64,000 nucleotides of DNA from DTU098 sp964498525 (GTDB lineage: Bacteria > Bacillota > Desulfotomaculia > Desulfotomaculales > Pelotomaculaceae): NCBI GenBank assembly GCA_964498525.1, contig CAZCGU010000008.1, forward strand, positions 1-64,000, read 5' to 3'. The notes under the pieces are model-generated. The model did not search any database. It had not been told where the DNA came from and saw only the letters and a program-made list of their open reading frames with translations. Positions within the stretch are counted from its first letter, which is position 1. Each line of letters starts with the position of its first letter. Positions 8,763-16,966 of this stretch are shown one piece after another. The position numbers were made by a program, and so were the translations under genes.

Positions 8763-8792
8763 TTGACTCGCCGCGCATTTGTATGCTATAAT
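8763..8792 (+). promoter_or_regulatory. sigma-A-type promoter of infC-rpmI-rplT
   Basis: TTGACT at 8763-8768 and a perfect TATAAT at 8787-8792 are separated by 18 bases. It is the only strong promoter between the GLUG gene and infC and gives a leader of about 170 bases. Confidence 0.8.
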
Positions 8793-8799
8793 TTCGCCT

Positions 8800-8945
8800 G
8801 TAAGCACAAATGTTAACAAGTAGAAGCCATCCGCTTCTCACCTTACGACGCGCTTATTATAAAAGCAGCAGTCCATAAGGTTTTTTTTAAAAGTAGAATA
8901 CTACTTTGTAAGCGGGTGGAGTGTTACCCGCTTTTATATTTTTTA
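8800..8945 (+). promoter_or_regulatory. infC leader with attenuator (L20-leader-like)
   Basis: The leader contains an AAAGTAG/CTACTTT hairpin (about 8890-8907). A stem AGCGGGT (8911-8917) pairs with ACCCGCT (8926-8932) and is followed by a T-rich run, giving an intrinsic terminator just upstream of infC. In Firmicutes such leaders mediate autoregulation by ribosomal protein L20. The position and architecture fit; the L20-binding site was not verified base by base. Confidence 0.6.
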
Positions 8946-8970
8946 CCTATTACAATGGAGGTGAATTCGC

Positions 8971-9486
8971 ATTACGAAGGATTTCCGTATTAATGAGGAG
9001 ATCAGGGCCAGAGAAGTCAGGGTTGTAGACACAGATGGCACGCAACTGGGGATTATGTCCGGTAGGGAGGCCCTGCGCCTGGCGGAGGAAAAACAGCAGG
9101 ACTTGGTTGAAATCGCTCCGGCGGCCCGGCCGCCCGTATGCAAATTAATGGATTTCGGCAAGTACAAATACGAGCAGAGCAAGCGTGAAAAAGAGGCTAA
9201 AAAGAAGCAGAAGGTTATCAGCATTAAAGAGGTCAAATTGCGTCCTAATATTGAGGACCATGATTTTGAGGTGAAGGCCAAAAACGCCATCCGGTTTTTA
9301 AAGGACGGAGATAAGGTGAAAGCCACCATTATTTTCCGCGGGCGTGAGATTGTCCATACTCAGCTTGGCCAGCAGCTCTTAAAAAGGCTGGCCGAGGATG
9401 TCAAGGATATTTCCACCGTTGAAAGACAGCCTAAACTGGAAGGCAAAAATATGATTATGATCCTGGCGCCGAAACTAGACAATTAG
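8971..9486 (+). CDS. infC: translation initiation factor IF-3, AUU start
   Basis: IF-3 binds the 30S subunit and enforces start-codon and initiator-tRNA selection. The 171-residue product has the N-terminal domain (FRINEEIRAREVRVVD), the lysine-rich linker around KYEQSKREKEAKKKQK and the C-terminal domain ending MIMILAPKLDN. The only way to include the conserved FRINEEI segment is to start at ATT 8971, seven bases after GGAGGTG. A start at the first ATG would remove 28 conserved residues. AUU initiation of infC is a known self-limiting device, because IF-3 discriminates against non-canonical starts. It is followed by rpmI and rplT in the classical order. Confidence 0.95.
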   Translation: MTKDFRINEEIRAREVRVVDTDGTQLGIMSGREALRLAEEKQQDLVEIAPAARPPVCKLMDFGKYKYEQSKREKEAKKKQKVISIKEVKLRPNIEDHDFEVKAKNAIRFLKDGDKVKATIIFRGREIVHTQLGQQLLKRLAEDVKDISTVERQPKLEGKNMIMILAPKLDN

Positions 9487-9504
9487 GAAGGAGTTGCAGC
9501 AAGG

Positions 9505-9696
9505 ATGCCAAAAATTAAGACCCACCGCGGCGCTGCCAAGCGTTTTAAAAAAACGGCCAGCGGAAAAATTAAGGGTTCCCATGCTTATCACAGCCATATT
9601 CTCGGTAAAAAAAGCCCCAAGAGGAAGCGGAACCTGCGAAAAGCCATGATTGTCAGCGATGCTGATGCGGGACGCCTGAGCAGATTGTTGCCTTAA
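9505..9696 (+). CDS. rpmI: 50S ribosomal protein L35
   Basis: This 63-residue, strongly basic protein begins MPKIKTHRGAAKRFKKTASG, the standard L35 N-terminus. Its length is normal for the family. It starts 18 bases after infC and precedes rplT, the universal order. Confidence 0.97.
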   Translation: MPKIKTHRGAAKRFKKTASGKIKGSHAYHSHILGKKSPKRKRNLRKAMIVSDADAGRLSRLLP

Positions 9697-9750
9697 CAAA
9701 GTTATTCTACGGAATTTAAAACAGAATCGCTTAAACAGGAGGAATGAACT

Positions 9751-10104
9751 ATGCCACGGGCTAAAAGCAGTGTGGTTTCTCGCAAGAGACATAAGAAAGT
9801 ACTAAAGCTGGCCAAGGGATACCGGGGCGCCAAAAGCAAACTATACCGTGTTGCCAACCAGCAGGTTATGAAGTCCCTGGTCTACGCCTACCGCGACCGC
9901 AGGGTTAGAAAGCGTGACTTCAGGAAGCTCTGGATTGCCAGGATTAACGCGGCCGCCAGAATGAACGGCATTTCATACAGCAGGCTGATGAACGGACTCA
10001 GACTTGCCGGGGTGGATATCAACCGCAAGCTCCTGGCCGACATCGCCTTAAATGACAGCAAGGCTTTCGGGCAGCTTGTGGAGATGGCCAAGGCCAGGCT
10101 GTAA
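9751..10104 (+). CDS. rplT: 50S ribosomal protein L20
   Basis: This is a 117-residue basic protein with the typical start (MPRAKSSVVSRKRHKKVLKL) and the LWIARINAAAR-x-NG-x-SYS core. AGGAGG lies nine bases before the ATG. L20 is a 23S rRNA assembly protein and in related bacteria it represses this operon through its leader. Confidence 0.97.
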   Translation: MPRAKSSVVSRKRHKKVLKLAKGYRGAKSKLYRVANQQVMKSLVYAYRDRRVRKRDFRKLWIARINAAARMNGISYSRLMNGLRLAGVDINRKLLADIALNDSKAFGQLVEMAKARL

Positions 10105-10151
10105 GAATTTGTGCCGGTGAATAATAGAATAGTGTTTAAACAGGGGAAATA

Positions 10152-10180
10152 AAGCATGGTATCGTTGCCATGCTTGTTTC
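10152..10180 (+). terminator. hairpin after rplT
   Basis: An 8-bp stem AAGCATGG/CCATGCTT with an 8-nt loop is followed by GTTTCT. It is a moderate terminator for the infC operon, with a second, stronger one close behind. Confidence 0.6.
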
Positions 10181-10207
10181 TAATCCAGGGGAAAAAAGAA
10201 CCGGGCT

Positions 10208-10234
10208 CCTTTGGTAAGGATCCAAAGGTTTTTT
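10208..10234 (+). terminator. intrinsic terminator after rplT
   Basis: A 7-bp stem CCTTTGG/CCAAAGG with a 7-nt loop is followed by six T. Confidence 0.75.
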
Positions 10235-10367
10235 GCCCTATTGCGGGGTTATGTCGGGGCCATTGAATAAAGGGTAATATAAACCGTTTAATAACCTGTA
10301 TCTTATTCGGAGATTGATTTAAAATAAATAATATAAGTCGATAAAACATGTTGGCGGGGGATAGAAA

Positions 10368-11015
10368 ATGAAGCAGTTTGCGGTGATTGGCCTGGGGCGT
10401 TTTGGAACAAGTATGGCCTTGACCCTGGCGAGAATGGGTTACGATGTCCTGGCGGTTGACACCAACGAGGAGAAGGTCAACAACATAATTGAGTATGTTA
10501 CTCATGCCGTGCAGGTCGACGCCATGGACGAGCAGGCCCTGAAGTCGCTGGGGATCCGCAATTTTGATGTTGTGATCGTGGCCATCGGCCAGGATATTCA
10601 GGCCAATATCCTGACGACGGTGATGCTTAAAGAGCTGGGTGTTAAGAAAGTGGTGTCCAAAGCGGTAACCGACCTGCACGGAAAAGTTCTGGAAAGGATC
10701 GGCGCCGACAAGGTGGTTTTCCCCGAACGGGATATGGGCGTCCGGGTGGCCCACGCCCTTGTTTCCAAAAACATCCTGGATCAGATCAATATCTCCCCCG
10801 ATTACAGTATTATTGAACTGATCTCACCAACGGAGCTGGCCAACAAGACCCTGGGCCAGGGGAATATCCGGGGGAAATACGGGGTAACGGTCCTGGCCAT
10901 CAGGCGCGGTAATGACGTCATCATTTCACCCGGGGCCCAGCACCTGGTGAAGGAGGGGGACGTACTGGTGGTGGTGGGCCGGAACGAAAAGCTAAAGACC
11001 CTGGAGGACCGTTAG
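10368..11015 (+). CDS. ktrA: KtrA/TrkA-type potassium uptake regulatory protein (RCK)
   Basis: The 215-residue cytoplasmic protein has an N-terminal Rossmann domain (VIGLGRFGTSMA at 5-16; acidic D at the end of beta-2 in VDTNEEKV). A C-terminal RCK-C/TrkA-C domain covers about 135-215. Proteins of this size form octameric rings that gate KtrB-type channels in response to nucleotides. No ktrB/trkH partner lies in the window, so the channel is encoded elsewhere. The start is an ATG after GGGGGATAGAAA. Confidence 0.88.
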   Translation: MKQFAVIGLGRFGTSMALTLARMGYDVLAVDTNEEKVNNIIEYVTHAVQVDAMDEQALKSLGIRNFDVVIVAIGQDIQANILTTVMLKELGVKKVVSKAVTDLHGKVLERIGADKVVFPERDMGVRVAHALVSKNILDQINISPDYSIIELISPTELANKTLGQGNIRGKYGVTVLAIRRGNDVIISPGAQHLVKEGDVLVVVGRNEKLKTLEDR

Positions 11016-11025
11016 GAGGACTGCA

Positions 11026-11109
11026 GTGGTGGATAAGCGTAAATCATGCCGCCTGCCAGTAACCAGGGTTTTGGAAAGTTGGGGGGATTGCCGTGGCAGG
11101 CAAACATAG
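11026..11109 (+). CDS. possible short leader ORF overlapping the rRNA methyltransferase start
   Basis: A 27-codon frame beginning GTG GTG GAT AAG CGT follows TAGGAGGA at seven bases. Its stop lies 14 bases inside the next gene. The ribosome-binding site is stronger than that of the methyltransferase itself, so translational coupling is possible. It has no recognisable family and may be chance. Confidence 0.25.
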   Translation: MVDKRKSCRLPVTRVLESWGDCRGRQT

Positions 11110-11902
11110 TCCCCGGGTGAAGTACCTGCGCCGCCTGGCCCTGCGCCGTTTCAGGGAGCAGGAGGGCAAGTTTCTGGCGGAGGGGATTCGTTTTGTGGAG
11201 GAAGCCCTGGAATCCGCCTGGCCGGTGGAATTACTGGCCGTAAGCCCCGGCCTGCCGGAAAGCCGCCGGGGCGCGGCTCTTATGGAAAAGGCGCGGGCCG
11301 GGGGTATCCGGGTCCTGGAATTGGAGGAGAGCCTCTTCAGACAACTGGCGGAAACCGATTCCCCCCAGGGTATTATAGCGTTACTGCGGCAGCGCCGGAT
11401 AACTCTGGCGGACCTCCGGCTCCAGGGTCCGGTACCAAACAAGCCGGCCCTGCTGGTTTTGGTAGATGGCGTGCAGGACCCGGGAAACCTGGGTACCATC
11501 GTCCGCTCGGCGGACGCCGCGGGGGTTCAGGGTGTCCTTCTCCTGAAGGGCACAGCCGATATTTACAATCCAAAAGCCTTGCGGTCCACGATGGGTTCCG
11601 TCTTTCATCTGCCGGTGCTGCAAAACCTGACGCCGGCCGAGGTTTTTCCCTTCTTTGAGCTTCATGGCCTTAAAACCGTGGCAGGCGACACCAGGGGCCT
11701 AAAAGCTGTCTATGAGTGTGATTTGACCGGGCCCTGCGTCCTGGTAGCCGGGAGTGAAGGGGCAGGCGCCGGGGACCGGGTCCTGGAGAAAGTGGCTGAA
11801 CGGGTGCGGATTCCCATGCCGGGCCGGGCTGAGTCCTTTAATGTGGCTGTATCGCTTTCCATTATGCTTTACGAAGCGGTGCGGCAGCGAGCTGTAAAGT
11901 AA
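11093..11902 (+). CDS. TrmH/SpoU-family RNA 2'-O-methyltransferase
   Basis: The 269-residue protein has an N-terminal substrate-binding domain (residues 1-100) and a C-terminal SPOUT knot. All three SpoU motifs are visible: VDGVQDPGNLGTIVRSADAA (about 123-142), LVAGSEGAGAGD and RIPMPGRAESFNVAVSLSI near the C-terminus. The enzyme transfers a methyl group from AdoMet to a ribose 2'-OH of rRNA or tRNA. The exact target cannot be assigned; it resembles the YsgA/RlmB branch found upstream of pheS in many Firmicutes. The start is GTG 11093. Confidence 0.88.
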   Translation: MAGKHSPRVKYLRRLALRRFREQEGKFLAEGIRFVEEALESAWPVELLAVSPGLPESRRGAALMEKARAGGIRVLELEESLFRQLAETDSPQGIIALLRQRRITLADLRLQGPVPNKPALLVLVDGVQDPGNLGTIVRSADAAGVQGVLLLKGTADIYNPKALRSTMGSVFHLPVLQNLTPAEVFPFFELHGLKTVAGDTRGLKAVYECDLTGPCVLVAGSEGAGAGDRVLEKVAERVRIPMPGRAESFNVAVSLSIMLYEAVRQRAVK

Positions 11903-11944
11903 CACACCGGCCCCGGAGCCCTGGGGCAGGGCCGGCATCCGGGC

Positions 11945-12120
11945 GAAGCGGGCGGTCGGGCGGCAGGCCGTTGGGAGGAAAGCAGTTAAACGGCAGGCCG
12001 TTAAGGGAAAGGCAGGCGGGCCGTTGTGATAAAGGAAGTTAGGCGGCGGACCATTGAGATAAAGGCGCAGGCGGCGGGCGGTTGGAAGAAAGGACGCAGG
12101 ACAGCGGACCGTAAACCGGA
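11945..12120 (+). repeat. imperfect tandem repeats of about 24-30 bp
   Basis: Six degenerate units share a core like GGCGGCAGGCCGTTG followed by a purine-rich GATAAAGGAAG segment. Examples begin near 11950, 11983, 12012, 12041, 12070 and 12100. They lie between the methyltransferase and the pheS promoter. There is no coding potential I trust. The origin is probably slippage of a GC-rich unit. Confidence 0.6.
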
Positions 12121-12186
12121 AGTCCAAAGCGGGTTCCCCGTAGTTTGGACCACCGCTTAACTGATCCGATTTTTCTGTGAACTTCC

Positions 12187-12215
12187 TTGTCATCATTTTT
12201 GGTCTATGGTATAAT
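12187..12215 (+). promoter_or_regulatory. sigma-A-type promoter of pheST
   Basis: TTGTCA at 12187-12192 and TATAAT at 12210-12215 are separated by 17 bases, just upstream of the T-box leader. Confidence 0.75.
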
Positions 12216-12221
12216 CAAACC

Positions 12222-12655
12222 GAAAAGGTCCCAAAAAAGCGGAGGAAAGGTTGTGGTTAAGTGCTTTTAACCGCCGATTTTTTTTGGAGGCTGTTCGAGG
12301 CGACGGGTTCTGTAAGAGCCTACATACTCTACAGGAGGTTAGCTGTCCACTAGGTTTGATTAAGCAAACAAAAATCAATGGTGATGAAGGGGAAGAGTAG
12401 ATGGCCGGCGTTTTCCAGGGAAGAGGGCCGCTGGACTGGAAGCCCTCTGAATAAGGTCCATTGAAGTTCACCCCGGAACTGCAGCTGAACGTTACACAAG
12501 TAGGTGGCGCCGGTTCTTCCACCGTTACCGGGGGGTAGTAGTGGGTTCACGATAACCCGTACACAAGGTAGGTCTATGCTTTTAATAGTATAGACTAGAG
12601 GGTGGTACCGCGGAAAACAATGATCCGTCCCTGTAGAGGGGGCGGTTTTTTATGG
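12222..12655 (+). ncRNA. T-box leader of pheST
   Basis: The conserved T-box AGGGTGGTACCGCG lies at 12599-12612. It is followed by a terminator stem at 12625-12646 (CCGTCCC paired with GGGGCGG, one G-U) and a T run. The roughly 370 bases upstream can fold into the usual stem I region. A TTC at 12308-12310 could be the phenylalanine specifier, but I could not place it firmly in a specifier loop. Uncharged tRNA-Phe would stabilise the antiterminator and allow transcription of pheST. Confidence 0.9.
12625..12652 (+). terminator. T-box regulated terminator
   Basis: A 7-bp GC-rich stem (CCGTCCC/GGGGCGG) is followed by TTTTTT, directly downstream of the T-box sequence. Confidence 0.85.
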
Positions 12656-12716
12656 TTATTAGTGGTTATAAGATAGCCAGGGGGTTACAAACATTTTAAG
12701 CAGCCGGGAGGTATTT

Positions 12717-13742
12717 TTGTTGGATTTGAAGTTGCGAAAACTTGGGGAAGAGGCTTGCGCCGCCCTGGCAGCGGCCGAAAGCCTGGAGGAAATGAATGAG
12801 ATCAGGGTCCGGTACCTCGGTAAAAAGGGGGAAGTGACCCGGGTCCTGCGCGGTATGGGCGGTCTCAGTGCGGAGGACAGGCCCCGGATCGGCCAGGTGG
12901 CCAATGAAGTCAGGATCTACATAGAAAATGAGCTGGCGGACCGGACAGCCCTGCTGAAAAACAAAGTTAAGGAGCAGAAATTGCGCAGCGAGGGTATTGA
13001 TGTTACCCTTCCCGGCGTTCCGGCGCCGGGGGGCGGCAAGCACCCTTTGAACCTTGTCCTGGAAGAGATTGAGGAAATCTTTCTGGGGTTGGGGTACAGC
13101 ATTGCCGAGGGACCGGAGATAGAAACCGATTACTACAATTTCGAAGCCTTGAACCTGCCCAAGGATCACCCTGCCCGGGATATGCAGGATACATTTTTTA
13201 TCACCGGTGATGTCCTTTTAAGGACCCATACTTCCCCGGTACAGGTGCGGACCATGGAGAAAACGGCGCCGGCGCTGCCGGTAAAGATTATCGTGCCGGG
13301 CAAGGTTTACCGCCGGGATGACGATGCCACCCATTCACCCATGTTCAGCCAGGTGGAGGGGCTGGCCATAGATAAAAGAATTACCTTCAGCGATCTGAAG
13401 GGTACCCTCGATCTTTTTGCCAGGATGATGTTCGGCAAAAAGACCAGGACCAGGTTCAGGCCCAGTTTTTTCCCCTTCACCGAACCCAGCGCGGAAATGG
13501 ATATTTCCTGCGTAATGTGCGGCGGAAGCGGCTGCCGGGTTTGCTCCCACACCGGCTGGCTGGAAATCCTGGGGTCGGGGATGGTGCACCCCCGGGTGCT
13601 GGAAATATCCGGGTACAATTCCGAGGCTGTTACCGGCTTTGCCTTTGGGATGGGAGTAGAGCGGGTGGCTATGCTGAAATACGGCATTGACGACATGCGC
13701 CTGCTGTTTGAAAATGACCTGCGGTTTTTACGGCAGTTTTAA
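12717..13742 (+). CDS. pheS: phenylalanyl-tRNA synthetase alpha subunit
   Basis: The 341-residue class II synthetase subunit has an N-terminal coiled-coil tRNA-binding arm (residues 1-85), then motif 2 around RTHTSPVQVRTM and the motif 3 region GFAFGMGVERVAML. It catalyses ATP-dependent charging of tRNA-Phe as an alpha2beta2 enzyme with PheT. The start is TTG 12717 or TTG 12720; GGGAGG lies five or eight bases upstream, and 12720 has the better spacing. Control is by the T-box leader. Confidence 0.96.
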   Translation: MLDLKLRKLGEEACAALAAAESLEEMNEIRVRYLGKKGEVTRVLRGMGGLSAEDRPRIGQVANEVRIYIENELADRTALLKNKVKEQKLRSEGIDVTLPGVPAPGGGKHPLNLVLEEIEEIFLGLGYSIAEGPEIETDYYNFEALNLPKDHPARDMQDTFFITGDVLLRTHTSPVQVRTMEKTAPALPVKIIVPGKVYRRDDDATHSPMFSQVEGLAIDKRITFSDLKGTLDLFARMMFGKKTRTRFRPSFFPFTEPSAEMDISCVMCGGSGCRVCSHTGWLEILGSGMVHPRVLEISGYNSEAVTGFAFGMGVERVAMLKYGIDDMRLLFENDLRFLRQF

Positions 13743-13820
13743 AAATCAAGATCAGTGATTACAATAATCCCGGCGGCCGTCACCCGGGCCGCCGGCAATC
13801 AAACAGGAGGTTAATTGCCC

Positions 13821-16241
13821 GTGCGCGTATCTTATAAATGGCTGCAGGAATTTGTTGAAATCGATATTTCCCCGCGGGAACTGGCGGACCGTCTGACCCA
13901 GGCGGGAATCACCGTGGAAGGGGTTGCGGAACCTGCTGCGGGGATTGAAAAGGTGGTAACGGGGCGCATTGAATCCATCCAGCCTCACCCCAACGCCGAT
14001 AAACTGGTGGTTACGAGGGTTAACACCTTAACGGAGGATCTTCAGATTATTACAGCTGCCACCAACGTCAAAGAGGGCGATGTGATACCCGTTGCCGTGG
14101 AGGGGGCCAGGCTGGCCGGCGGGCTGGTTATCAAGCGGGCTAAACTCAGGGGGGTAGAGTCCCGGGGAATGATGTGCTCGGGCCAGGAACTGGGGATTGA
14201 CCCCAGATACATGCCCTCCGACGAGGCCCATGGGATCATGATTCTCCCCCCGGAAACTCCTTTGGGGAAGGATGCCGGGGAAATCCTGGGCCTTAACGAC
14301 TTTATCCTGGAGCTTGACCTTACCCCCAATCGCGGCGACTGCCTTTCCATGCTGGGTGTGGCCCGGGAAACGGCTGCCCTGCTGGGGCGGCAGTGCCGGA
14401 TACCCCAACCTGTATTTCCGGAAATGGCTGAGACAATTGCGGACCTGGCCCGGGTGGAAATCGAAGCTTCGGACCTGTGCGGGCGCTTTGCGGGGCGGCT
14501 CATTAAAAATGTCAGGGTGGGGCGCTCCCCCCTGTGGATGCAGCAGCGACTGCGCCAGGCCGGGATCAGGCCCATCAGCAATATTGTGGATGTGACCAAC
14601 TACGTGATGCTGGAACTGGGCCAGCCCATGCACGCCTTCGACTACAACCTGCTGCAGGACGGCCGGATTATTGTGCGCAGGGCCCGCCAGGGGGAAAGGC
14701 TGGTCTCCCTGGACGGTGTCGAGAGGGCACTGGATCCGGAAATGCTTCTCATTACGGATCCTTCGGGGCCGGTGGCCATTGCCGGGGTTATGGGCGGTCT
14801 GGCCACCGAGGTAACCGCTGAAACTTCTGCGGTTCTTTTGGAAGCAGCCTTCTTTAATCCCATCAGTATCCGTAAAACATCAAAAATACTGGGACTGCGC
14901 TCGGAGGCGTCCTTGCGTTTTGAAAAGGGGATCGATATCAGCGGCTGTACCCGGGCGGCGGACCGTGCTGCCCAGCTTATATGCGAAATGGGCGCCGGGG
15001 AAATTGTGCCCGGCAGGATCGACGTCTACCCGTCCCCCCAGCCGGAAAGGGTTGTCCCGCTCAGGCCGGCCCGCGCTTCCTATGTCCTGGGGGTGGATAT
15101 TTCCAGAGAAGAAGCTGCCCGCATTTTGACAGATTTGCAGTTCAAGGCGCAGGATGGGGCAGGGGAATTGCTGGTGACCGTTCCTGTCCACCGGGTTGAT
15201 GTCAGCCTGGAAGCGGATCTCATCGAGGAAGTCGCCAGGATGCATGGTTACGACAGGGTGCCGGTCACCCTTCCCTACGGTCAGTCTACCCCGGGGCTCA
15301 GGACCGAAGAGCAGTTGTTTATGAAAAGGATCCGGGATTGCCTGGCCGGAGCCGGGCTGTACGAGGTGGTCACCTACAGTTTTACCCACCCCAGGGTGTT
15401 CGACCGCCTGAACCTGCCCCAGGACAGTCCTTTACGAAACACCGTAAGAATCCAGAACCCGCTCAGTGAGGAGCACTCGATTATGCGGACTGTAATGCTG
15501 CCGGGACTTCTGGAAATACTGAGCAGGAACTACAGCCGGCAGGTTTTAAACGGGGCGGTATTCGAAATCGGCCGGATTTTTCACCCCAGGGAAGGGGAAA
15601 GCCTGCCGGAGGAGCGCGCGGTCCTTTCCGCCGCCGCCATGGGAAGCGCCCCCGGCAGCTGGAACACGGCTTCCCGGGAGATGGACTTTTACTTTTTGAA
15701 AGGCATTCTGGAAAATTTATTTGTCCGGCTCGCTGCCAAACCTGTCCAATGCCGGCCCGAAACCGCCAACCCCAGCTTTCACCCCGGGCGGTGCGCTGCC
15801 CTGGAGGCAGCTGGGGTAAGCCTGGGGATCCTGGGGGAAGTGCATCCCGACGTTCTGGAACATTTCCAGCTGCCGGACAGGGCGGTTGCCCTGGAAATAG
15901 ATCTGGCCAGGCTCCTGGAGGTTTCCGGAAACCCAATTGAATACAGCCCCCTGCCTAAATTCCCGGGTATTGAGAGAGACATTGCCATCGTGGTAAAACA
16001 GGGTACGCCGGCTGCCGGGATCATGGAGATAATCCGGAAAGAGGGGGGCGGTATCCTGCGTTCGGCGGCGTTATTTGATCTTTATCGTGGGGAACAGGTC
16101 CCCCGGGGGTGCCAGAGCATGGCTTTCTCCCTCAAATTCCAGGCGGCCGACCGGACCCTTACGGACGAGGAAGCCGATGCCGGGGTGAAGAGTATCGCTC
16201 TGGAACTGGCCCGGCGGTTTGGGGCCGAGTTGCGGAAATAG
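13821..16241 (+). CDS. pheT: phenylalanyl-tRNA synthetase beta subunit
   Basis: GTG 13821 gives MRVSYKWLQEFVEI, the standard PheT N-terminus, ten bases after AGGAGG. The TTG two codons earlier is too close to that site. The 806-residue protein has the EMAP-like tRNA-binding domain (about 40-150), the B3/B4 editing region, the B5 domain, a catalytic-like domain and a C-terminal ferredoxin-fold anticodon-binding domain (from about 715, ending ALELARRFGAELRK). It lies 78 bases after pheS, in the same T-box operon. Confidence 0.96.
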   Translation: MRVSYKWLQEFVEIDISPRELADRLTQAGITVEGVAEPAAGIEKVVTGRIESIQPHPNADKLVVTRVNTLTEDLQIITAATNVKEGDVIPVAVEGARLAGGLVIKRAKLRGVESRGMMCSGQELGIDPRYMPSDEAHGIMILPPETPLGKDAGEILGLNDFILELDLTPNRGDCLSMLGVARETAALLGRQCRIPQPVFPEMAETIADLARVEIEASDLCGRFAGRLIKNVRVGRSPLWMQQRLRQAGIRPISNIVDVTNYVMLELGQPMHAFDYNLLQDGRIIVRRARQGERLVSLDGVERALDPEMLLITDPSGPVAIAGVMGGLATEVTAETSAVLLEAAFFNPISIRKTSKILGLRSEASLRFEKGIDISGCTRAADRAAQLICEMGAGEIVPGRIDVYPSPQPERVVPLRPARASYVLGVDISREEAARILTDLQFKAQDGAGELLVTVPVHRVDVSLEADLIEEVARMHGYDRVPVTLPYGQSTPGLRTEEQLFMKRIRDCLAGAGLYEVVTYSFTHPRVFDRLNLPQDSPLRNTVRIQNPLSEEHSIMRTVMLPGLLEILSRNYSRQVLNGAVFEIGRIFHPREGESLPEERAVLSAAAMGSAPGSWNTASREMDFYFLKGILENLFVRLAAKPVQCRPETANPSFHPGRCAALEAAGVSLGILGEVHPDVLEHFQLPDRAVALEIDLARLLEVSGNPIEYSPLPKFPGIERDIAIVVKQGTPAAGIMEIIRKEGGGILRSAALFDLYRGEQVPRGCQSMAFSLKFQAADRTLTDEEADAGVKSIALELARRFGAELRK

Positions 16242-16595
16242 GGGTGCAGCCCCGGGGGTATATCACCAGTATCAGGCAATATCAGGTTAAGGCAAATACG
16301 TAAACAGCCCCGGAGCGCAAGGTATGTCCCCGATTTCCCAGCAGCAGGCAATCTTTAATAATTTGGGCTGCGGCAAAAAAGCCGGGCGGCCTCTGAAATG
16401 GGCCGGCGTTGTTTTTCGCCTTCCGCCGGCGCCCGCCCGGGCATGGCGTCGCATCATTAATGATAAACTACCCTGCATTAAACCCCGGATTTATTTTTTC
16501 CGATGATTTATTGGCAAACGCTGCAATAATTTACCGTTACTGCAAGCCCCGCGTTATTTGCGGGGTTTGTTTTGTTATGACCAAAAGCAAATCCC
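16242..16595 (+). other. intergenic stretch with terminator-like hairpins
   Basis: I see no credible gene here. A GC-rich inverted repeat around 16381-16412 (GCCGG...CCGGC then GTTGTTTTT) could terminate pheST. The hairpin at 16547-16565 is listed separately. The stretch may hold degraded 5' sequence of the acyltransferase remnant that follows, but no recognisable motif survives. Confidence 0.5.
16547..16577 (+). terminator. intrinsic terminator
   Basis: CCCCGC (16547-16552) pairs with GCGGGG (16560-16565) and is followed by TTTGTTTTGTT. Confidence 0.75.
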
Positions 16596-16850
16596 TTGAA
16601 TAGACTACAGGGAAATATTCCAATAATTGCCGGAGCTAAGCATATCGAGAGGCCCGCTATTAAAAGGGGCGCCCGGCTGGGCGGCGGGAGCATACTCGTT
16701 CCCCGTATTGTTGTGGACGGGGAGACCATTGCGGCCGCCGGTGCGCTGGCGACCCGGGATAACCCGCCGCACAAGCTGGCTAAAGGTATTCCCGCCAGAG
16801 TTGCCCGGGAGGTTCCGGAGAAAGAGGTAATTTTTTCGGTCCCGTTATAG
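16596..16850 (+). pseudogene. C-terminal remnant of a hexapeptide-repeat acyltransferase
   Basis: About 84 codons encode the end of a left-handed beta-helix acyltransferase. Two or three isoleucine-patch turns (IKRGARLGGGSILVPRIVV, TIAAAGALATRDNPPHKLAKG) run into the family's GIPARVAREVP tail. Whole proteins of this type have about 190 residues. Here an in-frame TGA at 16575-16577 closes the frame and the N-terminal coils are missing. The following gene is a Gfo/Idh oxidoreductase. The two families are commonly paired for nucleotide-sugar modification (WlbA/WlbB-like), so this looks like a decayed partner. The TTG at 16596 has no good ribosome-binding site. Confidence 0.7.
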
Positions 16851-16966
16851 GAAGGACCTGCCAGCCGGGCAGCTTTAACGGGGACTCAGCTTTTTATACG
16901 GAGATGACACGAAGAGGGGCCGGTTTGGTTGCACCGGTCAGTTTTAAGAAAAGGAGAATGCTACCT

